Shown: positions 33,454 through 42,881 of the stretch, piece by piece
Numbering within the stretch: the stretch's first letter is position 1
Layout: each line of letters begins with the position of its first letter
Source: Martinezella lusitana
Lineage (GTDB): Bacteria > Pseudomonadota > Alphaproteobacteria > Rhizobiales > Rhizobiaceae
Direction: 5' to 3'
Length of the DNA stretch: 64,000 nt
NCBI RefSeq assembly: GCF_010668395.1
Contig: NZ_WUEY01000013.1
Span: 149,866 to 213,865, forward strand
Translations under genes and position numbers: made by a program
The notes under the pieces: model-generated
What the model saw: the letters and a program-made list of their open reading frames with translations, nothing else
The model's database searches: none
Told to the model about the DNA's origin: nothing

Positions 33454-34524
33454 CTAGCCGCCCTGGCGTGCCTCCACGCTGTTGGTCGAGTTTCTCCATA
33501 AGCCGGCAAATCGAACCAGCACCGCAGCCAGTTTTGCCGAGATGAGCGCGATGACGGAAACCACAACAAGATAGATTGCGATATAGATCGGCTGCGGCAG
33601 CTGGATATTGTGCATCAGCTGCGCGTAGATCTCGGTAAAGCCGCGATGGCACATATAGATCGGATAGGAGAGATAGCCGAGAAATATGCCGAGCCGCTGC
33701 AGCCTGGCCGGCAATTCGAGCATCGTGCCGGCCAGCACGATCAGCGGCGAAATCAGGATGCAGAAGATCAGCGCATATTTCAGCGAATAGGTCGGAAGAA
33801 GCAGCAGGACGCAGATTGCCGCGATCGGCAGGAGGGCCGCATAGCTGTTCATGGTCCGGCCGAACACTGTATTGCTTCGCAGCCGATAGAGGATCATTCC
33901 GAGCGTGAAGGAGAAGAAGACGCGGGCAAACCCGCCATCCACCGAACGCCATTCCCAGCCGAGATCGAGCGATTTGTGATAGAAGACCGAGGCGATGAGA
34001 AGCGCGAGCGACGCCGCGGCGACAAGAATGAGGCTTCGCGTTTTCAGCCGAAACAGCCCGAGCGCGAACACCAGGTTGGCGAGCAGTTCCCAAAACAGCG
34101 ACCAGGCGGGGCCGTTCAAGGGATAGAGCGCCAGGATGTCTCCCGCCGACCGGGTGAGAAAACTCGGCGAGGGCAGCATGAAAGCCGTCGATAATATGCT
34201 TGCCCCAAGGTCGGCCCGTCCGACGCCTGATGCCTTCCAATGCAGCAGCAATTGCACAAGGCCGTAGACGCTGCCGATGAGGAAGAGCGGATAGAGGCGT
34301 GCATAGCGTGCCTTCATGAAGGCCAGAACGGTCATGCCGCCCGCGAGTTTTTCCCCATAGGCCCGGGCGATGACGAACCCACTGAGCACGAAGAAGAAAT
34401 CGACGGCGATGTAGGCCGATGGCGCATACGGCCTGTCGAGGTGATAGACGACGACGGCGAATGCGGCGAGCCCGCGCATTGCGTCGAGGGCGGCATATCT
34501 ATGTCTCGTTGCATCGGCCGGCAT
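33454..34524 (-). CDS. acyltransferase 3 family membrane protein
   Basis: A 356-residue polytopic membrane protein. RYAALDAMRGLAAFAVVVYH contains the conserved arginine and histidine, and YIAVDFFFVLSGFVIARAYG and RYARLYPLFLIGSVYG follow as in OafA-like acyltransferases. NGPAWSLFWELLANLVFAL gives the WSL-xxE signature. About ten membrane helices. It lies 39 bp after a glycosyltransferase gene, so it probably adds acetyl or a similar group to the polysaccharide made by this cluster. Convergent with mocR. Confidence 0.88.
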   Translation of the reverse strand: MPADATRHRYAALDAMRGLAAFAVVVYHLDRPYAPSAYIAVDFFFVLSGFVIARAYGEKLAGGMTVLAFMKARYARLYPLFLIGSVYGLVQLLLHWKASGVGRADLGASILSTAFMLPSPSFLTRSAGDILALYPLNGPAWSLFWELLANLVFALGLFRLKTRSLILVAAASLALLIASVFYHKSLDLGWEWRSVDGGFARVFFSFTLGMILYRLRSNTVFGRTMNSYAALLPIAAICVLLLLPTYSLKYALIFCILISPLIVLAGTMLELPARLQRLGIFLGYLSYPIYMCHRGFTEIYAQLMHNIQLPQPIYIAIYLVVVSVIALISAKLAAVLVRFAGLWRNSTNSVEARQGG

Positions 34525-34563
34525 CGATCGAAACCTCGTTGAGCGAAAGGGTGTGTGCGTGAG

Positions 34564-35379
34564 CTATCCGGCGGCGCGCATTCCGAAGAACTCGCTTTTC
34601 AGATTGCGATCGAGCGGCCGTACCCGCGAAAGGTTGCCCAGCAGCTGGCGGGGATGCGTCAGCACCGATCGGTTCAGGAAATGGGTCCGAAGCAGGTTGG
34701 ACGACTTGCTGTGGGCGCCGCTATGCCCGACCCGATAGATTGCGCCGCGGAAGGGAAGCGATCCGAGCGGGGAGCCTGCCTCGGAAAGCAGCTTGCCGAT
34801 GCGCACATGGCTGCCGAGCATGGATTTGATGTAGTCGACGTCCGCCTGTTCGAAGGTCGCCGGCAACCGGTAGAGATCGGACCGGATGATCAGCGACGTG
34901 CCGCAGTAGTTGGCAAAGTCGTTATGATGCAGCAGCAGCCGGCCGCCTTCGTTCCAAAGATAACCCCGGTCGATCTTCCAGCCGTTGGCATCGCTGTTTC
35001 GGGCGGCGAAATCGACGATATTGGCGCTGACGAAATCATCGTCGTCGACGATCATGAAGAAGCGCGTGTCGCGCGCGGAAAGCATGCCGCTCAGAACGCG
35101 CCGGCCCTTGTCCAGGCGGAATGCGTCGTAGACCTTCTCTCGGTCGGCGCCATCGATATCGTGAAGCTGGTTCGGCGGAAACGTGACGCGCTCGGCCGAG
35201 AAATTCGGCGGCAGTTCGGGCAGGTCGGCCCCCTCGTTGGCAACGATCACGCCGCGCCAATTGCCATTCGACTGCCCGGAAATCGAAGCGATGGTCTGAG
35301 CCAGGCGCCTTTTCAGCGAGGGCCAGTCATTGGAGTTGGCCTGATGGCGAACGGGAATGATAAACGTAACCAGTGTCAT
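34564..35379 (-). CDS. glycosyltransferase, GT2/GT-A-like
   Basis: A 271-residue protein starting at MTLVTFIIPVRH; the ATG at 35397 adds six residues. It has a short GT-A-type N-terminal strand (VTFIIPVRH) and a DDDD acidic cluster in FFMIVDDDDFVSANIV that serves as the metal/nucleotide-sugar site. The later part (YCGTSLIIRSDLYRLP, VGHSGAHSKSS) resembles bacterial galactosyltransferase-like proteins. No signal peptide. It lies between flippase and acyltransferase genes in one transcription unit, fitting a polysaccharide side chain or decoration. Confidence 0.8.
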   Translation of the reverse strand: MTLVTFIIPVRHQANSNDWPSLKRRLAQTIASISGQSNGNWRGVIVANEGADLPELPPNFSAERVTFPPNQLHDIDGADREKVYDAFRLDKGRRVLSGMLSARDTRFFMIVDDDDFVSANIVDFAARNSDANGWKIDRGYLWNEGGRLLLHHNDFANYCGTSLIIRSDLYRLPATFEQADVDYIKSMLGSHVRIGKLLSEAGSPLGSLPFRGAIYRVGHSGAHSKSSNLLRTHFLNRSVLTHPRQLLGNLSRVRPLDRNLKSEFFGMRAAG

Positions 35380-35472
35380 GATGCGCCTTTCTGACATTTG
35401 GTGTTGCTGTCGCGGGGATCAGGGAGGCAATGGGGGATTTGCTCTCTCCGGATCCCATGGTCGCGACGGCCG

Positions 35473-36969
35473 CTACTGTGCCTTTGCGCGGCGACCTTGC
35501 AGCGTCGTCCGCACGAGGAAGAGGATCCTTTCCCTGCATAGAAGAAGGATAAGGCCCGAATAGGTGAGGCCGCCGACCAGAATTTCGCAGACCAGGCGCG
35601 TGGCGAGGGACCAGTCGCCAAGGGCGGAGGATGTTGCCAGCACTGCGACGAGCATGCCGAGGTAAGCGGCGATCGGCCTCAGGAACTGGCCGAAATATTC
35701 CGCGATGCTGAGCCCGATCAGTTTCGAGACCATCCAAAGCGTTACCGGCCATAGCAGGATCACGCCCAGCATCAGCCCAAAGACGACGGTTGCGACGCCG
35801 TACTCGTGAAGAAGGAGAACGGTGAGGATGGCGACGATGTTGCGTACCAGCTGATAGTAGAACCACCAGTCGGACTTGCCCTGGCTGGTAATCAGCGATG
35901 CCTGGATGACACCGATGCCGGCCATCAGGCCGATCACGCAGAAGAAACGAACGGGCCAGATGGCCGCCGTCCAATGGGGTCCGAAGATCAGCGGAATGGC
36001 GTCGTCGGCGACGGCTGCAAGCCCCATGAAGGCCGGGAAGGACACGAGAGAGCAGCCGAAGGTCGCCATGAGGAAGGCTTCGCGCACCTTGTTCTGGTCG
36101 TGCTGCAGGGAGGAGAGCAGCACATGGCTGACCGACGTCAGGCCGCCAGCCACCACGTTGTTGAGCATCTCATAGAGCCGACGGGCGAAATTGTAGATGC
36201 CGAGAGCGGCAGGGCTGACCAGGGTGCCGATAATCAGCTGGTCGAGATTCATCGTCTGCAGGAAGCGGTTGCCCGAGGCGAAGATGCCGTAGTGCAGAAG
36301 CTCCCGCAGGCTGGAGAGCTTGATCCTGAAACCCGGCAGCCACCGTGCGCCCCAGAAGGCTGCGATGCAGGCTGCGGCTGGCGCGGCGATCTGGGCAATC
36401 GCAAGCGCCCAGAGTCCGAAGCCGGCGAAAATCAGCGAAAGGCAGATGGTCGCCGAGACGAAGGTGGCGATCGCGGTGCGTACGGCTGCAAGATGAAAGG
36501 ACATCGTCCGGCCGATCAGGGCATTGGGGACGATAATCATCATGTCGAAGAAGATTTTCAGCCCGATAATCATCAACAGGCTGACGATCTCGTCATGGCC
36601 CACCCAATGGGCAAGCGTCGGCGAAAGGACAAACAGCGCGGCATAGAGAATTGCCGCCGAGAAGAAGGACAGCCAGAAGACGGTATCGAGATGGCTGCGC
36701 CGTATCGATTTCTGCTGGATCAAGGCCTCGCCGAAGGCCGTCGGCCCAAAACCGGCGGCGAAACTGACGATGGCGAAGGCGAGTGCGACAAGGCCAAAAT
36801 CCTGCGGCAGGAGAAAGCGGGAAGTGACGACGAAGACCAGGCTGTTGAGCGCCGTGGGGATCAGCGTGTCCAGCGCCGACCAGAAGGCGCCTCTCAGCGC
36901 AGCCCGCGACCGGTTTTCGCTCAGATGTTCAAAGACGATTTCATCGGCTTCGGAAACCAGCAAACGCAC
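35473..36969 (-). CDS. Wzx-type polysaccharide flippase
   Basis: A 498-residue protein with about 13 transmembrane helices of the MOP exporter fold. The N-terminus ALRGAFWSALDTLIPTALNS and ASRFLLPQDFGLVALAF-like segment match lipopolysaccharide/exopolysaccharide repeat-unit flippases. The start is GTG at 36969; an in-frame TTG at 36963 is better spaced from GAGG. It leads an operon with a glycosyltransferase and an acyltransferase, as expected for export of lipid-linked oligosaccharide across the inner membrane. The exported glycan is unknown. Confidence 0.87.
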   Translation of the reverse strand: MRLLVSEADEIVFEHLSENRSRAALRGAFWSALDTLIPTALNSLVFVVTSRFLLPQDFGLVALAFAIVSFAAGFGPTAFGEALIQQKSIRRSHLDTVFWLSFFSAAILYAALFVLSPTLAHWVGHDEIVSLLMIIGLKIFFDMMIIVPNALIGRTMSFHLAAVRTAIATFVSATICLSLIFAGFGLWALAIAQIAAPAAACIAAFWGARWLPGFRIKLSSLRELLHYGIFASGNRFLQTMNLDQLIIGTLVSPAALGIYNFARRLYEMLNNVVAGGLTSVSHVLLSSLQHDQNKVREAFLMATFGCSLVSFPAFMGLAAVADDAIPLIFGPHWTAAIWPVRFFCVIGLMAGIGVIQASLITSQGKSDWWFYYQLVRNIVAILTVLLLHEYGVATVVFGLMLGVILLWPVTLWMVSKLIGLSIAEYFGQFLRPIAAYLGMLVAVLATSSALGDWSLATRLVCEILVGGLTYSGLILLLCRERILFLVRTTLQGRRAKAQ

Positions 36970-37188
36970 ACCTCGCCATCCAGATTGTCGTCATATGCCG
37001 AGTTCCGGCATCCGCTCGCGCCGCAATTCGCCCGGCGGGCGTGACGGCGTGTCGGATGCTTGATCTAGGCCAGCTCTTCGATTTGTCTAGGGAGGATTGT
37101 TGCATTGCAACATTGCGTTGCTGAAAATGATTGCGCGATCAAGGCAGACGCGAAATCCGTGTCCTCAATGCGGCCGGAAATGCCGTCA

Positions 37189-37818
37189 CTATTGCGCGGC
37201 GGAACGAATCTGCGGCTCATCCCACTCGATTTCGGCAGCTACATCCGCCTCGTCCTGCAGCTCGTTCAGTTCATAGAGATAGCCTTCAAGCATGTCGCAG
37301 GCACGTTCGCTCGCGCCGATCTTTGCTTCCGTTTCGCTGATGGCGGTGGCGATCGCCTTGATACGGGCGCGCAGCATGTGGCCGACCACATCCTTGCCGG
37401 GTCGCTTGCCAAGTCGCTCGAGGTGAAGGCCGATGCGATTGGAATGCCGTTCGAGTTCGCTCTTGCTGAAATTCGCCTTGCGAATGTCTTCGAGAAGGCT
37501 CGTGCGCATCTTGGCGACGGGATCGAAGGTTCCGGGCTCGCGCTCGTCCAGCACCATCTCGGTAATGAGCTTTTCGATGGCGACCAGCGCTTGAAGATCG
37601 ACGGCATCGGTCAATTCGACGTCATAGCCGGTATCGTCGAACACCTTGCGGCGCACGGGATCGAGAAGCAACTCGTAGGCTTTCTGCAAACGGGCGAAAG
37701 CATCCGTATCGCCGCCGGAATCCGGATGGGCTGCTTTCGCGCGCTTGCGATAAGCCGCCTTGACCTGCTCTTCGTTCGCATCGCGCGCAACGCCGAGTAT
37801 ATCGTATGGATCAGTCAC
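37189..37818 (-). CDS. J-domain protein (DnaJ-like)
   Basis: A 209-residue protein with an N-terminal J domain, DPYDILGVARDANEEQVKAAY, and the HPD motif at residues 31-33 needed to stimulate DnaK ATPase. There are no G/F, zinc-finger or client-binding domains. The C-terminal 130 residues are charged and probably coiled-coil (SKSELERHSNRIGLHLERLG). The start is GTG with AGGAG five bases upstream. This layout is seen in alphaproteobacterial J-proteins of unknown client. Confidence 0.88.
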   Translation of the reverse strand: MTDPYDILGVARDANEEQVKAAYRKRAKAAHPDSGGDTDAFARLQKAYELLLDPVRRKVFDDTGYDVELTDAVDLQALVAIEKLITEMVLDEREPGTFDPVAKMRTSLLEDIRKANFSKSELERHSNRIGLHLERLGKRPGKDVVGHMLRARIKAIATAISETEAKIGASERACDMLEGYLYELNELQDEADVAAEIEWDEPQIRSAAQ

Positions 37819-38164
37819 TCCAACTCCTGCCGCCGCCTATTCCTGCTTCCAGGGCCTTTTGCCGCTGATCTTGCTGGCGGGTTTAAACGTGCCGCCGGCC
37901 TGTTTCAATCGGCTCCGGCGCTATTTGTACCATCACCAAGGCAGAGTTTGGACAAAAAGCGACATGTGTCAAAGGCGAACTGCCTCTTCTGTGGAAATGC
38001 GTGACCTCGGATCACCCCGTCGAGGAAGGCGGTCGAGCGTGCCTGTTTGAGCCGGCAGAGCTGGGCAAGGCGGTTGGCCCGAGCGGCAGGGCCTGCTGGT
38101 GATACAACGACAATCGGCCCGCTCCCTTGGAGGAAGCGGGCCGATTGCAGGGCATTTCAGGCTC
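37819..38164. other. non-coding region between dnaJ-like gene and degP
   Basis: A 346-bp stretch. It holds the dnaJ-like promoter and, near its right end, the degP terminator (38112-38146). No ORF above chance or RNA gene is evident. Confidence 0.45.
38112..38146 (-). terminator. terminator hairpin downstream of degP
   Basis: 12-bp stem AATCGGCCCGCT / AGCGGGCCGATT with an 11-base loop, 18 bases after the degP stop. No long T tract on the minus strand, but the stem is very strong. Confidence 0.6.
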
Positions 38165-39667
38165 TTAGGCGGCCGAGAAGGGGACGGCAACGAAGGTCTT
38201 GTTGCCATCGCGCTCGATCAGCAGCAGCACGGACTTGCGGCCATCCTTGCCGGCCTGGGCGACGGCCGTCTGGACCTCATGGGCGTTGCGCACCGGCTGA
38301 TCGTTGACCGAGACGATGATGTCGCCGGTCTGGATGCCGGCAGCGGCCGCGGGCTTGTCCGGATTGACGCTGGCAACGACGGCACCCTCGACGCCGTGCG
38401 GCAGGTTCAGCTGTTGGCGGACATCGGGCGTGAGGTTGGCGAGACCGACGCCGATGCTCGGCTGGTTGGACGGCTGGACCTTGCCGTCGCCGCTGTCGTT
38501 TGCGGCCTGCTTGCTGTCGTCATTGCCGCCGATGGTGACGCCGACGTCCACGTTCTTGCCGTTCCGCCACAGCGTGACCGAGCGCTTGTCGCCGGGAGAG
38601 AGATCGGCGACCAGCCGCGACAGATCCTTCGGCGTCTTGACCGTCTCGTTGCCGACGGCGGTCACGATATCGCCGCTCTTGATACCGGCCCGGGCGGCCG
38701 GCGTATCGTCGTTGACGCTGGCAACCAGTGCGCCTTCGGCCTGCGACAGGCCCACGGCGTTGGCGACATCGGAAGTCACGGGCTGGATCGCGACGCCGAG
38801 ATAGCCGTGATCGATGGAGCCGTTCTTTTCCAGCTTGGCGACGATGGACTTGGCCTCGTCGGAAGGAATGGCAAAGCCGACGCCGACGCTGCCGCCGTTC
38901 GGCGAATAGATGGCGGTGTTGATGCCGACGACATTGCCTTCACGATCGACGAGCGGTCCGCCGGAGTTGCCGTGATTGATCGGGGCGTCGATCTGGATGA
39001 AGTCGTCATAGGGGCCGCTATGCAGGTCGCGGCCGCGAGCCGAGACAATGCCGGCGGTGACTGTCGTGCCGATGCCGAAGGGGTTGCCGATCGCCAGGAT
39101 CTGGTCGCCGAGCTTCAGCTTGTCGGAGTCGCCCCAGGCGATGGTCGGAAGCGCCTTTGGTGCCTGGATCTTCAGAACGGCGAGGTCGGATTTTGCGTCG
39201 GCGCCCAGCAGCTTGGCGGGGACTTCGGTGCCGTCATCAAGCGTTACCTTGATGTCGACCGCATTCTGGATGACATGATTGTTGGTGACGATCACGCCAT
39301 CCGGGCTGATGATGAAGCCGGAGCCGAGCGCCATGGCGCGCTGGTTCTGCTGCTGATGCGGCGCTTGTTTCGGGAAGGGGATGCCCTGATTTTCGAAGAA
39401 TTGGCGGAACTGCTCGTCCATCGGCGAATTGCTGCCGTCGTCGCTCGTATCGGTTGCCTTCATAGTCGTGGTAACGGTGACGACAGCCGGTTTGTCGGCA
39501 TCGACGATGGGGGCGAATGAGCCGCCGGGCGCTATGATGCCGGCCGGTTCGGCGGCAGCGGCGACGGTGGCGGACGTGCTGAAGGCAAAGGGCAATGCGC
39601 CCGCGCCGACAATGATGGCTGCCCCGACGATGGCGGCAGTGCGGTGTTTGCGGAGAAGAGATGACAT
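38165..39667 (-). CDS. degP: Do/DegP-type periplasmic serine protease
   Basis: A 500-residue HtrA protease. Residues 1-38 form a signal or membrane anchor (GAAIIVGAGALPFAFS). The trypsin-like triad is His131 (TNNHVI), Asp161 (KSDLAVL) and Ser235 (HGNSGGPL). Two PDZ domains follow (GYLGVAIQPV about 290-375 and IGVGLANLTP about 410-495). It degrades or chaperones misfolded envelope proteins in the periplasm. Rhizobia have several paralogues, so the exact designation (degP, degQ or mucD) is uncertain. It is a single gene ending at a strong hairpin. Confidence 0.93.
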   Translation of the reverse strand: MSSLLRKHRTAAIVGAAIIVGAGALPFAFSTSATVAAAAEPAGIIAPGGSFAPIVDADKPAVVTVTTTMKATDTSDDGSNSPMDEQFRQFFENQGIPFPKQAPHQQQNQRAMALGSGFIISPDGVIVTNNHVIQNAVDIKVTLDDGTEVPAKLLGADAKSDLAVLKIQAPKALPTIAWGDSDKLKLGDQILAIGNPFGIGTTVTAGIVSARGRDLHSGPYDDFIQIDAPINHGNSGGPLVDREGNVVGINTAIYSPNGGSVGVGFAIPSDEAKSIVAKLEKNGSIDHGYLGVAIQPVTSDVANAVGLSQAEGALVASVNDDTPAARAGIKSGDIVTAVGNETVKTPKDLSRLVADLSPGDKRSVTLWRNGKNVDVGVTIGGNDDSKQAANDSGDGKVQPSNQPSIGVGLANLTPDVRQQLNLPHGVEGAVVASVNPDKPAAAAGIQTGDIIVSVNDQPVRNAHEVQTAVAQAGKDGRKSVLLLIERDGNKTFVAVPFSAA

Positions 39668-39761
39668 GGCAAAAGTCCCTTGCGAGATCGTTGGCGAATT
39701 GGCGTCTTGTCCATCTCAGGGACAGGCGTCGAATGGGGTCGCGTCAATTCGTTGCGGGGGG

Positions 39762-39793
39762 CTTTCTTTCCGTCATTACTGGAGGAAAGAAAG
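39762..39793. other. inverted repeat upstream of degP
   Basis: Perfect 10-bp arms CTTTCTTTCC / GGAAAGAAAG around a 12-base spacer, about 95-125 bp before the degP start. It could be an operator for envelope-stress control or a hairpin in the leader. The surrounding 39780-39930 is AT-rich. Confidence 0.4.
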
Positions 39794-39930
39794 TATAAAA
39801 TCGAACTGGCGCTGTTTGTTAATATGATCCGCCAATTGACTTTTACAAATTAAATATTGATCATGTTTTTATTGCAAAAAATTAAGATATTACATGAATT
39901 TAATGTTGAGCGGCCGGAATTTTTCCATAT

Positions 39931-40587
39931 TTAGCTTTGCAGTGCCGGCCATCTCTTGAGAGCCTCCGTGCCGAGCTCCGTCAGCGCATAGATGCCGCGG
40001 TCGATGCGCTCAAACCAGCCATAGACGTTATCTCTCAGAATTTGCGGGGCCTTCGGCGCTGCGGCCCGCATGTCCTTGGGGCGCTGGACACCATTCTCGA
40101 TCGCCGCCGCGCAGGCAAGCGCCTGTTGCCGGTACGCGGTCATGATCGGCTTGCGGGTACTGCCACCCAGCGCCGGGTCGCCCTTGCGCCGGCGATGTTC
40201 TTCAACAAGGCGTGATCGGCGCCGTGCATTTTTGCGCGGCATCGGCGAGACGGGGCTGACGATGACGTCGACGAGGTCATTGTCCGATACGCCCAGCATG
40301 CCGAAGCCCAGCCGGCGGCAGAGGTCGCGGAAACGGCGATCGCCCTCGCGTCCCTTGCCTTTCGCCGAGACGCGAGCGGCAATCCAGACCTCGTCGCTGG
40401 CTGCGGCACGATCCACAGCCTGCAGGATCAGCTCGAGATTGAAGCTCATCTTCAGCTCGCAAATGACGACGACGGGTGGCTCGCCATCATTCAATCCCAC
40501 GAGGTCGCAGCCGCCGATCTCGCCCTTCACGGTATAGCCGGCGGCTTCGAGAAATGACTTGATCGGGAGATAGAGCGCCGTTTCCAA
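39931..40587 (-). CDS. DUF2161 family PD-(D/E)XK nuclease-like protein
   Basis: A 218-residue protein. The N-terminal part has GGCDLVGLNDGEPPVVVICE followed directly by LKMSF: a D...(10-20)...ExK pattern typical of the restriction-endonuclease fold and matching the DUF2161 family. The C-terminal half is basic (RKNARRRSRL) and ends in a small winged-helix-like segment (ILRDNVYGWFERIDRGIYALT). No toxin, modification or mobile-element gene adjoins it, so a housekeeping DNA-processing or non-catalytic role is possible. It lies next to the frameshifted LysR gene on the same strand. Confidence 0.72.
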   Translation of the reverse strand: METALYLPIKSFLEAAGYTVKGEIGGCDLVGLNDGEPPVVVICELKMSFNLELILQAVDRAAASDEVWIAARVSAKGKGREGDRRFRDLCRRLGFGMLGVSDNDLVDVIVSPVSPMPRKNARRRSRLVEEHRRRKGDPALGGSTRKPIMTAYRQQALACAAAIENGVQRPKDMRAAAPKAPQILRDNVYGWFERIDRGIYALTELGTEALKRWPALQS

Positions 40588-40620
40588 ATCCGCCTCCGGC
40601 CTTTGAATTTCCGGTCACTT

Positions 40621-41516
40621 CTATCCGATTCGGTTAACCAGAAAGTCGATAAAGGCGCGGATGCGGGCGGCCAGATGCTCATGGCCGGCGTAAACGGCGT
40701 GAACGTGCTCGATATCTTCCGGGTTGAAGTCTTCGAGAACCGTCACGAGCCTGCCGGCGTTGATATCCGGCTGGACGTGGAATTGGCCGATACGGGCAAG
40801 GCCCACGCCCGCGACACAGAGGCTGCGAACCGTCGGCCCGTTATTGGCCTGGAAGTTCCCTTGCACGGTTCTCACGAAATGGGCGCCGCTCTGTGGATCG
40901 CGAAAGGCCAGCCCTCCGCGGTCGGGCGAAAGTTGAAGGTCAGACAATTGTGCTGGTCCAGCTCGTCCGGCGTTGCCGGCAAGCCGTTTCGTTCGGCATA
41001 GGAAGGGGACGCGACGATGACGCGGCGGCTTTCCATCAGCTTGCGGGCCTTGAGCGAACTGTCCCGCAAGGCGCCGGCGCGGATGGCGACATCCGCGCGC
41101 TCGCCGACGATATCGATGACGCTGTCGGTAAGGGATATGTCGAGTTCGATCTCGGGATAGCGCTCCAGAAAATCGGGAATGATCGGCACGATCGAGTGGA
41201 CTCCGAAGGCGACCGAGGCGCTGACGCGCAGCAGGCCGCGCGGCACCATGGCGCCCCCGGCGGCCACGATCCGCTCCGCCTCGTGAATATCGGCGAGGAT
41301 CGCCCGCGCCTTTTCGAGATAGATTTCTCCTTCAGGCGTCAATTGCAGCGAACGGGTGGTGCGGACCAGAAGACGGGTGCCAAGCCGCTCCTCCAGCCGG
41401 GTGACGAGTTTGCTGACGGCCGAGGGCGAAAGGCGCAGCTTGCGGCCGGCCGCCGAGAAGCTCCTCAGTGTGGCCACCTGAACGAAGACATCCATCTCGC
41501 CGGCGCGATTGTCCAT
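40621..41516 (-). pseudogene. LysR family regulator interrupted by a frameshift
   Basis: The first part (to about 40906) encodes a normal LysR N-terminus with helix-turn-helix (FSAAGRKLRLSPSAVSKLVTR) and effector domain up to CLTFNFRPTAEGWPF. The frame then shifts: the family continuation RDPQSGAHF... GNFQANNGPTVR ... ENDFNPE-like ... HLAARIRAFIDFL lies one base out of frame, ending at 40621. A single missing base in the CCTTTCG stretch (40902-40906) explains it. The first ORF alone would give 214 residues lacking the last third. Either a real inactivating mutation or a sequencing error. It is divergent from an MFS exporter and an aldo/keto reductase, its probable targets. Confidence 0.85.
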
Positions 41517-41659
41517 GTTTCAGCTCACGTTTTGAATTCAATTCACAAGTGTTGCGTTTATATAGCCGATTATCGATTGAATGTCGCGGCGCCATATTCT
41601 GCTCCGAACAAGAACTGGTGTATCCGGCGCTGCCGGGTGCCATTTGATCGGGTGATCTC

Positions 41660-42853
41660 ATGCCTCTCGCTTTGTTTGCCTTGACGATCGCGGCCTATGC
41701 GATCGGAACAACGGAATTCGTCATCGTCGGTCTGCTGCCCACCGTGGCGAACGATCTTCATATCAACCTGCCGCTCGCCGGCCTCATCGTCAGCGTTTAT
41801 GCGCTGGGCGTCACCTTCGGCGCGCCGATACTGACGGCGCTCACGGGCCGCATCGAGCGCAAGCCGCTGCTGCTCGGCCTCATGGCGCTGTTCATCGTCG
41901 GCAACAGCATGGCGGCCCTGAGCCCGGGTTATGCTCCGCTGCTCGTCGCGCGCGTGCTCTCGGCCTTTGCCCACGGCGTGTTCTTCTCGGTCGGCTCCAC
42001 CATCGCTGCCGATCTCGTCCCGGAAAATCGCCGTGCTTCCGCGATCGCCATGATGTTCATGGGCCTGACCGTCGCTATCGTCACCGGCGTTCCCCTCGGC
42101 ACCTTTATCGGCCAGACCTTCGGTTGGCGCGCGACGTTCGCAGCCGTCGCAGGACTCGGCATCATTGCCTTTGCCGGAATTGCCCTGCTTCTGCCCTCCA
42201 ACCTGAAGAAGGCTCCGCCGGCGAGCATCGGTGAGCAGATCCGCGTGCTTGCGAGCGGGCGCTTGCTTATTGTCTTTGCCATGACGGCGCTTGGCTACGG
42301 CGGAACCTTCGTCGCCTTCACCTTCCTGGCGTCGATCCTGCAGGAAGTGACCGGCTTTGCCGCCTCCGCCGTCAGCCTGATCCTCGTGCTCTACGGTATC
42401 GCCATTGCCATCGGCAATATCGTCGGCGGACGTCTCGCCAACGGCAATCCGGTTCGTGCGCTGACGTGGCTGTTCGCCGCCCAGGCTCTCGTGCTCGTAC
42501 TGTTCAGCTTCACGGCCGTCTCGCCGTGGCTGACCCTCCCGACGCTCGCCGCCCTTGGCTTCCTGTCCTTTGCCAACGTACCCGGGCTGCAGCTCTATGT
42601 CGTTCAGCTTGCGCGCCAGGTTCGCCCCGCCGCCGTCGATGTCGCCTCGGCACTGAACATCGCCGCCTTCAATCTCGGCATCGCCGCAGGCGCCTGGATC
42701 GGCGGGTTAGTGGTCGAATCCTCTCTTGGCCTTGGCGCCACGCCCTGGGTCGGTGCGATCCTGGTCGTCGCGGCCCTGGTGCTAACCCTCTGGAGCGGCG
42801 CTCTCGACCGCCGCTCGTCTTCCGCGGCACAGGCCGTCTCCTGCGCCGCCTGA
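41660..42853 (+). CDS. MFS transporter, AraJ/YdhP-type exporter
   Basis: A 397-residue protein with 12 predicted transmembrane helices. The N-terminus AYAIGTTEFVIVGLLP and the motif-A-like loop GRIERKPLLLG are typical of the DHA1 family (arabinose efflux/AraJ, YdhP). VLSAFAHGVFFSVGSTIAAD carries the conserved motif of helix 4-5. The substrate may be a drug or sugar. It is divergent from the frameshifted lysR gene and 28 bp upstream of an aldo/keto reductase, probably co-transcribed. Confidence 0.9.
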   Translation: MPLALFALTIAAYAIGTTEFVIVGLLPTVANDLHINLPLAGLIVSVYALGVTFGAPILTALTGRIERKPLLLGLMALFIVGNSMAALSPGYAPLLVARVLSAFAHGVFFSVGSTIAADLVPENRRASAIAMMFMGLTVAIVTGVPLGTFIGQTFGWRATFAAVAGLGIIAFAGIALLLPSNLKKAPPASIGEQIRVLASGRLLIVFAMTALGYGGTFVAFTFLASILQEVTGFAASAVSLILVLYGIAIAIGNIVGGRLANGNPVRALTWLFAAQALVLVLFSFTAVSPWLTLPTLAALGFLSFANVPGLQLYVVQLARQVRPAAVDVASALNIAAFNLGIAAGAWIGGLVVESSLGLGATPWVGAILVVAALVLTLWSGALDRRSSSAAQAVSCAA

Positions 42854-42881
42854 CCAACCTTTGCAATCGAAAGGATCATTC

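Noticed and set aside
33317..34240. 307-codon minus-strand ORF overlapping the acyltransferase gene
   Set aside because: Alternative frame of the acyltransferase; only the other frame has membrane segments and family motifs.
37760..38050. Plus-strand ORF in the dnaJ-degP gap
   Set aside because: Overlaps the 5' end of the J-domain gene antisense and has atypical composition.
38099..39520. 473-codon plus-strand ORF opposite degP
   Set aside because: Shadow of the protease gene; composition artefact.
39931..40587. Restriction-modification or defence locus around the DUF2161 nuclease-like gene
   Set aside because: No methyltransferase, helicase or toxin partner nearby; neighbours are ordinary metabolic and regulatory genes.
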